Assembly: GCF_900115975.1 (NCBI RefSeq)
Contig: NZ_FOYM01000003.1
Span: 62,001-126,000 of the forward strand
From: Desulfoscipio geothermicus DSM 3669
GTDB taxonomy: Bacteria > Bacillota > Desulfotomaculia > Desulfotomaculales > Desulfallaceae
DNA: 64,000 nt
Direction: 5' to 3'
Shown piece by piece: positions 1 to 7,713 of the stretch; the first letter of the stretch is position 1, and each line of letters begins with the position of its first letter. Position numbers and translations under genes: made by a program. A model generated the notes under the pieces. That model was not told the origin of the DNA and made no database searches. It was given only the letters and a program-made list of their open reading frames with translations.

Positions 1-812
1 ACGGCCTTGGCGGCGATCACATGCATCAACGGGCCGCCTTGAATACCGGGAAATACGGCCTTGTCCACCGCGGGGCCGTGTTTTTCCTTACACAGGATCA
101 TCCCTCCCCGGGGGCCCCGCAAAGTTTTGTGCGTGGTAGTGGTAACCGCGTCGGCGTGGGGCACGGGACTGTTATGCAGACCGGACGCCACCAAGCCGGC
201 AATATGCGCCATATCCACCATCAGATAAGCGCCGACGGTATCGGCTATCTCTTTCATCCTGGCAAAATCGATTTCCCTGGGGTAAGCGCTGGCCCCGGCC
301 ACGATCATTTTAGGTTTACACCGGGCAGCTGTCTCCAGGACCTTTTCATAGTTAATCCAGCCGGTGTCCGACTCCACCCCGTAAGAAACCACGTTGAAGT
401 AACGCCCCGATATATTCAAAGGGCTGCCGTGGGTCAGATGGCCGCCGTGGGCCAGATTCATTCCCAATATGGTGTCGCCGGGCTGCAGTAAAGCAAAATA
501 AACAGCCGTGTTGGCCTGGGAACCGGAGTGGGGCTGCACGTTTACATGTTCGGCCCCGAAGATTTTTTTGGCCCGTTCAATGGCCAGCTTTTCCACCACG
601 TCCACAAAGCCGCACCCGCCATAATAACGACGCCCGGGTAGTCCTTCGGCGTACTTGTTGGTGAGCACCGAACCCTGGGCTTCCATGACGGCCCGGCTGA
701 CTATGTTTTCCGAGGCGATCAACTCCAAAGTGTTACGCTGCCTTTCCAGCTCCTGCTTCACGGCGCGGGAAACTTCCCGGTCCACCTCGGTAAGGGGACT
801 GTAAAAACTCAT
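1..812 (-). CDS. glyA: Serine hydroxymethyltransferase (3' end outside window)
   Basis: This PLP enzyme converts serine and tetrahydrofolate to glycine and 5,10-methylene-THF in the cytoplasm. The first 270 codons are present and the C-terminus lies beyond base 1. The start is ATG at 812, eight bases after a GGGAGG ribosome site. The N-terminus ([14 protein letters not shown]) and the stretch [11 protein letters not shown] are typical. The PLP lysine motif [14 protein letters not shown] places the Schiff-base lysine at residue 229, the same number as in E. coli GlyA. It is the last gene seen of the ywlC-mntP-ywlE-rpiB-glyA run, an order also found in Bacillus. The identification is certain; only the length is unknown. 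Confidence 0.97.
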   Translation of the reverse strand, partial: MSFYSPLTEVDREVSRAVKQELERQRNTLELIASENIVSRAVMEAQGSVLTNKYAEGLPGRRYYGGCGFVDVVEKLAIERAKKIFGAEHVNVQPHSGSQANTAVYFALLQPGDTILGMNLAHGGHLTHGSPLNISGRYFNVVSYGVESDTGWINYEKVLETAARCKPKMIVAGASAYPREIDFARMKEIADTVGAYLMVDMAHIAGLVASGLHNSPVPHADAVTTTTHKTLRGPRGGMILCKEKHGPAVDKAVFPGIQGGPLMHVIAAKA

Positions 813-831
813 TATTATTTCCTCCCAGCTT

Positions 832-909
832 CTAAAAACCTGTCCTATTTGTTACATAGTTGAATTTTTCCAAGGCGTCGATCTTCTCCAACCGGCGGGC
901 GTGCCGGAA
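832..909 (-). pseudogene. Vestigial duplicate of an RpiB C-terminal tail
   Basis: Between rpiB and glyA the minus strand reads FRHARRLEKIDALEKF, then eight further residues and a TAG stop. This closely matches the tail of the neighbouring intact RpiB (RHARRVEKITQIEK). The 14-base string ccggcgggcgtgcc occurs at 892-905 and again at 1021-1034 inside rpiB. The fragment has no start codon and no ribosome site. It is best read as the left-over end of a duplicated or replaced rpiB 3' end, separated from the gene by a GTCGG-rich spacer (911-942). Confidence 0.6.
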
Positions 910-975
910 TTGGTCGTCGGTCTTCAGTCGTCGGCAGTCGGTTAACAACTTGTTCTGCCTAAATAAAAAGCGGTC

Positions 976-1428
976 TTACTTACAATGATAGCTCTTTTCT
1001 ATCTGAGTTATTTTCTCTACCCGGCGGGCGTGCCGCCCTCCGGCAAATTTGGCCTCCAGCCAGGCATGCACTATTTCCCTGGCCAGCCCGGGGCCGATCA
1101 CCCGTTCACCCATGGTTATGATGTTGGCCATGTTATGTTCACCGGCCATCCGGGCGGAAAATGTGTCGTGACAGAGGGCCGCCCGGATGCCTGGCACCTT
1201 GTTGGCGGCAATGCTCACACCGATTCCGGTGCCGCAGCAGAGTATGCCCCGTTCGAATTCCCCCCCGCCGACGGCCTCGGCCACCGCCCGGGCAAAATCG
1301 GGGTAATCCACCGATTCAATGGAATATGTACCAAAGTCCTTGTATTCGATGTTGCGTTCCTTCAGGTAAGCAATGATTTCCGCTTTTAACTTGAATCCGC
1401 CATGATCGCTGCCGATAGCTACCCGCAA
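976..1428 (-). CDS. rpiB: Ribose-5-phosphate isomerase B
   Basis: This enzyme interconverts ribose-5-phosphate and ribulose-5-phosphate in the pentose phosphate pathway. At 150 residues it has the normal RpiB length. Near the start is AIGSDHGGFKLK, and the active-site loop GILCCGTGIGVSIAANK carries the catalytic cysteine. The start is TTG at 1428 with AGGAAG upstream, and the reading begins MRVAIGSDHGG as in other RpiB proteins. The gene lies in the ywlC-to-glyA group, where Bacillus has its homologue ywlF. Its C-terminal tail is echoed by a second tail-like fragment at 832-909, which suggests recombination at the 3' end. Confidence 0.95.
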   Translation of the reverse strand: MRVAIGSDHGGFKLKAEIIAYLKERNIEYKDFGTYSIESVDYPDFARAVAEAVGGGEFERGILCCGTGIGVSIAANKVPGIRAALCHDTFSARMAGEHNMANIITMGERVIGPGLAREIVHAWLEAKFAGGRHARRVEKITQIEKSYHCK

Positions 1429-1721
1429 ATCAACACTTCCTTTTTTAATGGTCTAGTAATTGCTTCATCTCAAACCCCGAAAAAAAATCAAGTTTTGCAG
1501 TTCCTGCACGGCATGGGCTCTGTCTTGATTATAGCCCGCTCTTATCCCTTTAGCCAGTGCCCCTCGCGGACATGGGAGTTTATCAGAAATGGCCGGAACT
1601 ATGCCCGACCCACTAAAAATGTTTTTATTCTACATTACCTGCCGGTTTTCCTCTACAAAAGCAAACATTAGTCAAAATTACCAATCTCTATATCTGAATA
1701 ATATAGTTAGTTTAAATAAGT

Positions 1722-2198
1722 TTAAGTCTGACCCCGGAGGAATTTGTGGAGGGCGTCGCGGACCAGGGCGTTGAGTTCGCCGGCCACGATACGGTAAGTT
1801 TCTTCGCTGAGGCCGAAGGGGTCCGGGATGTCGCCACCCGACCCGGCGTACTCGGCCAGGGTATAGATTTTTTCCGCCGCTTCCGGAGCCGCCCGCCGCA
1901 AGTTGTCCCGGTGGAAGGTGGTCATGGTCAGCACCAGCGAGGCTTCTTCTATATCTTCCGGGCTGATTTGCGTCGACCGGTGGCCGCTTAAATCAATGCC
2001 CCTTTCCTTAAGCACGCTAACGGCTTGCGGAGATGCCTCGCTATCCGGCAGGGCGGCAAGCCCCGCCGAGACAAATTCAATGTCATCCCGCTCCGGGAAA
2101 AGCTCCTCCAGCGCAAGGCGGGCCAGAGCTTCCGCCATGGCGCTGCGGCACGTGTTTCCAGTGCAGACAAAGAGTATTTTCTTTTTAGCCATATCCAT
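1722..2198 (-). CDS. ywlE: Low-molecular-weight protein arginine phosphatase (YwlE type)
   Basis: This is a LMW phosphatase with the N-terminal P-loop CTGNTCRS (C-x5-R-S) and the acid motif DPFG (IPDPFG) near residue 125. In Bacillus YwlE the threonine inside CxGNTCR selects phosphoarginine over phosphotyrosine, and that threonine is present here. The enzyme would reverse McsB-type arginine phosphorylation, but no mcsB is seen in the window. The start at ATG 2198 follows AAAGGAG by four bases; ATG 2192 is an equally possible start ten bases away. Upstream lies mntP, separated by a copy of the GGTGCCGGGTGTTG repeat. The tyrosine-phosphatase alternative cannot be excluded from sequence alone. 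Confidence 0.88.
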   Translation of the reverse strand: MDMAKKKILFVCTGNTCRSAMAEALARLALEELFPERDDIEFVSAGLAALPDSEASPQAVSVLKERGIDLSGHRSTQISPEDIEEASLVLTMTTFHRDNLRRAAPEAAEKIYTLAEYAGSGGDIPDPFGLSEETYRIVAGELNALVRDALHKFLRGQT

Positions 2199-2224
2199 CA
2201 GGCTCCTTTGGTTCAAATCACAAC

Positions 2225-2242
2225 AATTCAACACCCGGCACC
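2225..2242. repeat. Family B repeat (GGTGCCGGGTGTTGAATT), single arm
   Basis: One arm of the repeat that also occurs at 12666, 12768, 24348, 25449, 31912 and 31949 lies between the mntP stop and ywlE. Here it is a solo copy without a facing partner. It begins six bases after the mntP stop codon on the minus strand. Confidence 0.75.
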
Positions 2243-2247
2243 GCAAA

Positions 2248-2793
2248 CTACGGGACAATCATGCGCACCCCGATGCCCACCAGCAGGACGCCGCCGCCCA
2301 GGACGGCGCGCTCTCCCACCCGGGCGCCCACAAAGCGGCCCAGAACCAGGCCCACCGCCGTCATAACCCCGGCCACCACGCCGATTACGCCCGCAGTGAG
2401 GGGCAGGTCCACCTGCCGGGTGCCCAGGGTAAAGCCCACGCTCAGCGCGTCCATGCTCACGCTGGCCGCCAGCAGCAACAGCCCCCAGGTATTCACCAGC
2501 ACCACCTTGGGATCGAGGATTTCACCGCCCTTCCACACCGAGCGGATCATTTTTACACCCAGGTACACCAGCAGCAGGGCGCCGGCGATGCTGGCGGCAC
2601 GCCCGGCCAGGGTGCCCACAAATTCCCCGGCGTACCAGCCCAGCAAGGGCATAAAAATGTGGAATACCAGTACCGTCAGGCTGACTATGACTATTTGACG
2701 GCGGGTCACCCCGGCCATACCCAACCCCAGGCACATGGAGAAGGCGTCGGTGCCCAGGGCCACCGCCAGGGCCAACACAGTGGCAATACTCAA
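2248..2793 (-). CDS. mntP: Manganese efflux pump MntP
   Basis: This is a polytopic membrane protein of the MntP (UPF0059) family that exports Mn2+. At 181 residues it has about six membrane segments arranged as two similar halves. Each half contains a DAxS-type motif: GTDAFSMCLGLGM near residue 15 and SMDALSVGFTLG near residue 114. These aspartates are part of the family's conserved metal path. The start is ATG at 2793, after a GAAGGGGGAG-like ribosome site. Bacillus has an MntP homologue at the same place in the ywl cluster. No Mn riboswitch is evident in the short leader. Confidence 0.93.
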   Translation of the reverse strand: MSIATVLALAVALGTDAFSMCLGLGMAGVTRRQIVIVSLTVLVFHIFMPLLGWYAGEFVGTLAGRAASIAGALLLVYLGVKMIRSVWKGGEILDPKVVLVNTWGLLLLAASVSMDALSVGFTLGTRQVDLPLTAGVIGVVAGVMTAVGLVLGRFVGARVGERAVLGGGVLLVGIGVRMIVP

Positions 2794-2854
2794 AATTTAC
2801 TCCCCCTTCAAAGGGTTTGTTTGAAATTTATGCAATGCCCGGCGTATTCATCCG

Positions 2855-3922
2855 TTAAATTCTGACGATCCGATCCCCGGCCGCCCGGCGCAACCGGTTC
2901 ATGACCGCCAGCCCCAGGCCGCGTGGCGCAACGCCCTCGGCAAGAATAATATCCACATCCAGCCGGTCGAACCGGCGCAATGAATCATAAAGGGAAGCGG
3001 CTATCGACCCGCTGTCTGAACACCTGCCGGTCACCACCACGTCAAATCCCCGGTACAGGGGGGCGGTTTCCGAGCAGGCCAGGATGCCCACCCTTTTACC
3101 GCCCGCCTCCAGTCGCTGCGCCTCGGCATATATAGCCGCAGCCACTTGCCCGCTGCTGTCCCCCTCAAACAGGACGAGCGGAGCCCGGGGAGCGTAATGT
3201 TTATACTTCATGCCCGGCGAGCGGGGCCTGTCCCCGGCCGGCGCGCCGTTAACCGAAGGGTCCAGTTCCACGGGCCCCAGGACGGCCTCCAAATCCGGCC
3301 TGGTTATCCCGCCGGGGCGCAATATCACCGGGCATTGACCGGTAAGATCCAGCACGGTGGATTCCAAGCCCAGCCCGGCCGGACCACCGTCCAGCACCAG
3401 GTCGATCCGGCCCGCCAGGTCTTCCAACACGTGGCTCGCAGTGGTCGGGCTGGGCCGCCCGGAGGCGTTGGCGCTGGGGGCTGCCACCGGAACGCCCGCC
3501 TCCCGGAGCAGGGCCAGGGCCACGGGATGGGCGGGCACCCGCACCGCAACGGTGGACAGCCCCCCGGTGACCACCGGGGGGAAACTGCGGTTGCCCCGCA
3601 GCACCAGGGTTAGGGGACCGGGCCAAAACTTTTCGGCCAGCGCCGAAACCACCGCCGGCATCTCCAGGATGTATTTACCCAAAGCCGCAAAGCTATCCAT
3701 GTGTACTATCAAAGGGTTGTCCGCCGGCCGCCCCTTGGCCCGGAAAATATTCGCCACCGCCTGCGCGTCCAGGGCATTGGCCCCCAGCCCGTAAACCGTT
3801 TCCGTAGGAAAAGCCACCAGCCCGCCCCGCCGCAACACCGCGCCGGCTTCCCGCACCGGGGCGGTCTCGGGCTGCCCCGGATCCACGGCCAGACACCGCG
3901 TGGCACACTCGCTCCGCTCCAT
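2855..3922 (-). CDS. ywlC: Threonylcarbamoyl-AMP synthase (Sua5/YwlC type)
   Basis: This enzyme makes L-threonylcarbamoyl-AMP from threonine, bicarbonate and ATP, the first step of the t6A37 modification of tRNA. At 355 residues it is the long Sua5 form. The YrdC domain (about residues 20-205) shows FPTETVYGLGANA and KGRPADNPLIVH, and a C-terminal Sua5 domain follows a linker (SPGMKYKHYAPRAPL). The start is ATG at 3922 and the reading is clear throughout. It is the first gene of the minus-strand ywlC-to-glyA run and is divergent from the agr operon. Confidence 0.95.
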   Translation of the reverse strand: MERSECATRCLAVDPGQPETAPVREAGAVLRRGGLVAFPTETVYGLGANALDAQAVANIFRAKGRPADNPLIVHMDSFAALGKYILEMPAVVSALAEKFWPGPLTLVLRGNRSFPPVVTGGLSTVAVRVPAHPVALALLREAGVPVAAPSANASGRPSPTTASHVLEDLAGRIDLVLDGGPAGLGLESTVLDLTGQCPVILRPGGITRPDLEAVLGPVELDPSVNGAPAGDRPRSPGMKYKHYAPRAPLVLFEGDSSGQVAAAIYAEAQRLEAGGKRVGILACSETAPLYRGFDVVVTGRCSDSGSIAASLYDSLRRFDRLDVDIILAEGVAPRGLGLAVMNRLRRAAGDRIVRI

Positions 3923-4166
3923 TTATTACCACACTCCAATTCTCTTGAGGTAGTATACCACAAAGGGCAGCGTGATAAAAGAAGACAGCGCGGGGAAAAT
4001 GCGGCACCGCCTGCTCACAGCACCTTCCTGAAAGTCTGCTACCCTCCCGTCGAAAATTTTCACATATTATCATAATTTGTGGGAAATATCTTTCATTTTT
4101 AGGGAGGATTATACATTTCTGTGTTTAAGTTTACATTAATCGTATTTCATTATACAGGAATACACT

Positions 4167-4820
4167 TTGTTAGACTATAAACACCAAATTAAAGTATATA
4201 GAAGGGAACGATACCCGTTGCTATCATCTATTGATGCCTTATCCCGGTATTTGGCGCAAGAGAGCGGCCACGCCGGAGATGCCGACCGGCATGCCGAAGT
4301 TATCGTCTACGCCATAAAAGTCGTACTGTTAAATGCTGCTGCCACAGCCGGCATCATATTGTTGGCCTGGTTGACGGACACAGTCAAGGTCAGCCTGACG
4401 GCACTGGCGGCTTTTATCACGCTGCGCATTTTTGCCGGAAGCCGTTATCATTTAAGACCTTTTGCCTGCTGGCTGTTGACAGTGACCGTATTTCCCGGTC
4501 TCGGCTGCCTGTCTGTAGCCGGCGCGCCCCGGTTACTGGATTACATGCATATATTTACAGCCCTGGGTCTGATTTTCACCCTGTATGTAACAATCGCTTT
4601 TGCCCCGGCAACCATTGCCAGCAAACAGTTTTCGACACGAAAACGCCGGAAACTTAAAACCATGGCAGTAACCGGCATTGTATGCTGGGCCGCCGTTTTA
4701 CTGGCGCCGAACACGGTGTTTTATACCGACCCGGCAATCCACCTTGCCGTTGTTGCCGGACTGGTGGCCCAGGCAGTTTCCCTTTTACCCGTGCAAATCC
4801 GGGCCGGCGGTGACCGCTGA
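4167..4820 (+). CDS. agrB: AgrB-type peptide-processing membrane protease
   Basis: AgrB is a membrane cysteine endopeptidase that trims the AgrD precursor and forms its thiolactone. The 217-residue protein has about five to six membrane segments. The catalytic pair appears as GSRYHLRPFAC, with His95 and Cys101. The His-Cys spacing is six residues, while S. aureus AgrB (His77, Cys84) and most clostridial members have seven, so this is slightly unusual. The start is TTG at 4167 with a weak CAGGAA upstream; no better start is seen. It is followed 76 bases later by agrD, a membrane protein and a sensor kinase, which supports the assignment. Confidence 0.9.
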   Translation: MLDYKHQIKVYRRERYPLLSSIDALSRYLAQESGHAGDADRHAEVIVYAIKVVLLNAAATAGIILLAWLTDTVKVSLTALAAFITLRIFAGSRYHLRPFACWLLTVTVFPGLGCLSVAGAPRLLDYMHIFTALGLIFTLYVTIAFAPATIASKQFSTRKRRKLKTMAVTGIVCWAAVLLAPNTVFYTDPAIHLAVVAGLVAQAVSLLPVQIRAGGDR

Positions 4821-4896
4821 ATGATACGCGTAATATGTTTTGTTGGTAGATTTTTTAGTAAAATTCAACTAAAATAAACAGAAAGGAGGGATAAAC

Positions 4897-5016
4897 GTGA
4901 AGAGAGTCATTATAACGCTAGCTGCCACCGCACTGTTGTGGATTGCCCAAATCAGTGCAGCCTCGGCCTGCGGAGGTAGCTGGTACGAGCCCGATGTCCC
5001 GGATGCTCTTAAGTGA
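4897..5016 (+). CDS. agrD: AgrD-type cyclic lactone autoinducer precursor
   Basis: This is a 39-residue peptide, too short for most ORF filters. A GTG start at 4897 follows a perfect GAAAGGAGGG site. The N-terminal half is an amphipathic/hydrophobic leader (KRVIITLAATALLWIAQ). The core is SACGGSW, and the tail YEPDVPDALK matches the C-terminal signature of clostridial AgrD peptides (W-Y-x-P-x-V-P). By family analogy the mature signal would be a five-residue thiolactone ring from Cys25 to Trp29, although the exact ends are inference. Its stop overlaps the GTG start of the next gene (GTGA), so the two are translationally coupled. Confidence 0.9.
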   Translation: MKRVIITLAATALLWIAQISAASACGGSWYEPDVPDALK

Positions 5017-5528
5017 AAAGTCATCTAGTTGATACCGCACTAAACTTCATTATCATTGGCATACCCGAGTGCATTGTATTGACCATGCTTGTTTTGGCGC
5101 TATTAAGGGTAGATTATGCAAAAATATGGCAAATTATTGCCGTCGGCACCAGTATGGCCGCAGCCGTTTTAATCATTCGCCTGACAGTGCAAAGCACCGG
5201 CATACCCGGCATCCATACGGCTGCGGCAATATTGACCATGGCTATTCTTGTAGCCCGTTACTACCGGGTTTCCAAAGTACTCAGTTCTGTCGCCAGCATA
5301 GTGGCCATGATCTTGCTGCTATTAACCGAGATATTCTGTTATAATTTATTCATTAAAATTTTTGGCATGGATGTCACATCCCTGGCGCAGCACAGACTGT
5401 ATTGGACATTAACCAGCTGGCTGCATATCGTTTGTTTAATCATTATAACGGCAGTCATCACCCGAACCAAGTGGTATCAGCAAAAGAACAACACAAACGG
5501 ATTCCTGAAAAATTTTAAGGCACGGTAA
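5013..5528 (+). CDS. Five-helix membrane protein of the agr operon
   Basis: This is a 171-residue protein with five predicted membrane segments (around residues 10-33, 38-60, 68-87, 90-118 and 131-152) and a short positively charged tail. There is no kinase or other catalytic domain. The N-terminal GIPECIVL and the central GIPGIHTAA stand out. The gene starts at GTG 5013, overlapping the agrD stop by four bases. It lies 41 bases before the sensor kinase. Its topology resembles the multi-helix sensor part of AgrC without the kinase, so it may be a detached receptor or an immunity/adaptor subunit. That role is inference; no family was recognised with confidence. Confidence 0.7.
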   Translation: MKSHLVDTALNFIIIGIPECIVLTMLVLALLRVDYAKIWQIIAVGTSMAAAVLIIRLTVQSTGIPGIHTAAAILTMAILVARYYRVSKVLSSVASIVAMILLLLTEIFCYNLFIKIFGMDVTSLAQHRLYWTLTSWLHIVCLIIITAVITRTKWYQQKNNTNGFLKNFKAR

Positions 5529-5569
5529 ACAGGCCGTGCCTTTTATCTGACGTGCGGGAGGCTTGAATA

Positions 5570-7501
5570 ATGAAACTGGAGGCGGGCTTGGAGAGGCTGA
5601 AAGAATGCTACCTATTTGCCCACCTGACGTACTGCATTTTATCCGCCACCTTTTTGTTGGAATGGCTCAAAACCACGCAAGCGCACCTGGTTGACGGTTA
5701 TTTGCATTATATTTTCATTCTTTGCACCCTGGTTATTCTCGGTCTGGTTCCGGCCCAACATAAAATCATTACCAAAACATTATACCGCGACACCCGGAAC
5801 TTGCACATATTCAAGGTTTTATACACAGCGGCAATTTGCGTCATTTACATTCCCATGAACACCGGGATGTTGGCGCAAATCGACACCGGCATACTGGTCC
5901 TGATACCGGTGATATTAAATTCCATAATTTGCGGCACGGCTTACGGCATAGTCACCGCCTTATTGACAACCCTGGCGGGCATGCTGCCGGGCTCCGCTCA
6001 CCCGGAACTGCTCACCGATTTTTTCAGCGAGCATATCCTTACCCTGGCGCTGATGATCACCACCGCCTGGTTCATCGGCCAATCTTTCAATTACATATTG
6101 CATCTTTTTTACCAGTTGGCAGAAAATGAAAAAAACCTCAACGGCCTGTTGGACAATCTGGGCATTGCCACCCTGCACGTCGATGCATCCGGTCAAATCG
6201 TTGGTGAGAATAAAAGTTTTCAGGAACTTGTCAGGGCTGATATTGAGGCAAATTCAAGTATGGCTGAAGTTATGCACCGCCATTTCCCGTTCCTGGCGGA
6301 AAGATGGCCGGGTGCAAACCAAAGTCAAGAATTAAACGGCATTCCCATATTCGGCCGGGCTTTGGACGGACAAGGCCGTTCCGTGCCGGTGCAGTGTTTG
6401 GCCTACCCGGTCAGTTCCGCACCCGGAGAAGACAGCGGTATTATTCTTTGTATCAGGGATATTTCTCTTTCGGAAAAACTGGCGGAAGAAAAACTTCGCA
6501 CCAGTTATTTTATCGATTTTTTAAACGCCGGGGTGCTGCTGGCCGACGGCGCGGGACATATAATTGAAATGAACCGGCAAGCGGAATCCCTGCTCAACCT
6601 GGACAGGGACCGCCTTCTAAACAGCAACTTGATTGATTTATTGCGCCGGCTGACCAAGCAGGAGGCAGCCGGCGCTGCAGGAAACAACTCCAGCTTCGAA
6701 GTGGAATCGGCAGGCCGGACACTGCTGGTCAATTGCGCGAACCTGCTGAATAACCAAGGCGAAACAATCGGACAGGCCTGCATTATCAACGATATAACCA
6801 ATAAAAAGGAAATGGAGCGTAAGCTGCAGCGCTCCGCCACCCTGTCGGCCATTGGGGAAATGGCCGCCGGCATGGCCCATGAGATAAGAAACCCTTTGAC
6901 CTCCATCAAGGGATTTCTCCAGCTCATGCGGGAAAAGAAGGAAGCCCGCGTCGGGAACTTCAGCGCCTATTTCGATATCATCCTCAGCGAAGTGGACCGG
7001 ATTAACGGCATTACCAGCGAATTTTTAAAGCTGGCCAAGCCGGAAAAAGTATCCCTGCACAGTATCGACCTGAACAAAAGCATTGATTCCATATGGGAAT
7101 TATTGCAAAACAAGGCGCTGATGCACGAAGTGGAGTTGGTTAAAGAAATTGATGCCGGGCCTCTTTTTATAATGGGTAATGTTGATTTGCTCAAGCAGGC
7201 AATTATCAACCTGGTCAACAACGCCATTCAGGCCACGGGGCCGGGAAGGAAAGTAAAGGTAATGGCCAAGCCAAAAGAAAACGGCGGCGTCCTGCTGGCT
7301 GTGGAAGATAACGGCGCCGGCATGGATGAAAAGGTTTTAAGCCGCATTTTCGACCCCTTTTTTACCACCAGGGACGAGGGTACGGGGCTGGGACTGGCCA
7401 TCACCAGCAAAATCGTAAACGATCACAACGGGTCGATAACAGTTGACAGCACGCCCGGGAAGGGCACGACGTTTTATATTGGTTTTCCCGCAGTCGAATA
7501 G
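5570..7501 (+). CDS. Membrane PAS sensor histidine kinase of the agr operon
   Basis: This is a 643-residue kinase. Six or so membrane helices fill residues 10-180, followed by two PAS-like regions (about 185-300 and 310-420). The HisKA domain has the phospho-acceptor in MAHEIRNPLTS at His437. A HATPase domain follows, with N-box LVNNAIQAT, DNGAGMDE, FDPFFTT and GTGLGLAI. The HisKA type is that of NtrB/KinA sporulation kinases, not the HPK10 type of classical AgrC. The start is ATG at 5570 after GGGAGG. No response regulator is adjacent; Spo0F at 18317 is a candidate partner, which is inference. Confidence 0.93.
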   Translation: MKLEAGLERLKECYLFAHLTYCILSATFLLEWLKTTQAHLVDGYLHYIFILCTLVILGLVPAQHKIITKTLYRDTRNLHIFKVLYTAAICVIYIPMNTGMLAQIDTGILVLIPVILNSIICGTAYGIVTALLTTLAGMLPGSAHPELLTDFFSEHILTLALMITTAWFIGQSFNYILHLFYQLAENEKNLNGLLDNLGIATLHVDASGQIVGENKSFQELVRADIEANSSMAEVMHRHFPFLAERWPGANQSQELNGIPIFGRALDGQGRSVPVQCLAYPVSSAPGEDSGIILCIRDISLSEKLAEEKLRTSYFIDFLNAGVLLADGAGHIIEMNRQAESLLNLDRDRLLNSNLIDLLRRLTKQEAAGAAGNNSSFEVESAGRTLLVNCANLLNNQGETIGQACIINDITNKKEMERKLQRSATLSAIGEMAAGMAHEIRNPLTSIKGFLQLMREKKEARVGNFSAYFDIILSEVDRINGITSEFLKLAKPEKVSLHSIDLNKSIDSIWELLQNKALMHEVELVKEIDAGPLFIMGNVDLLKQAIINLVNNAIQATGPGRKVKVMAKPKENGGVLLAVEDNGAGMDEKVLSRIFDPFFTTRDEGTGLGLAITSKIVNDHNGSITVDSTPGKGTTFYIGFPAVE

Positions 7502-7554
7502 ACGACTGACACCCACATGCATCACACGCGCGACATGGGGTTCTACCATAATAA

Positions 7555-7713
7555 GGGGATCGGCTCCGTAAAAGGGGACCGGCTCCATTTTCGTTCTTTG
7601 AAAATGGTGCCTGTCCCCCTTTACGGTGCTAAAAAAGGCAAAAAAGGGGACAGGCACTTTTTTCAAAAAGCGAAAAAAGAGCCAGTCCCCTTTTTTGCCA
7701 GTCCCCTTTTTTA
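7555..7713. repeat. Family A palindromes (GGGGACAGGCACC), two full hairpins plus a partial
   Basis: Hairpin one spans 7566-7625 and hairpin two 7637-7699, each with arms built on GGGGACAGGC / GCCAGTCCCC and an A/T-rich inner stem around a short loop. A truncated arm follows and ends on the prmC stop codon at 7711. The hairpins lie between the convergent kinase and prmC genes and could also serve as a bidirectional terminator. Confidence 0.85.

Noticed and set aside
985-1389. Long plus-strand open frame opposite rpiB
   Set aside because: It is the antisense shadow of a clear rpiB gene with high GC third positions and has no ribosome site.
4120-4160. Promoter TTTACA / TATACA in front of agrB
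   Set aside because: The spacing is only 15 bases and the start codon lies about ten bases after the -10-like hexamer, leaving almost no leader.
7501-7713. Possible CRISPR-like array in the repeated hairpins
   Set aside because: The units are palindromes of unequal size with no constant-length unique spacers and no cas genes nearby.
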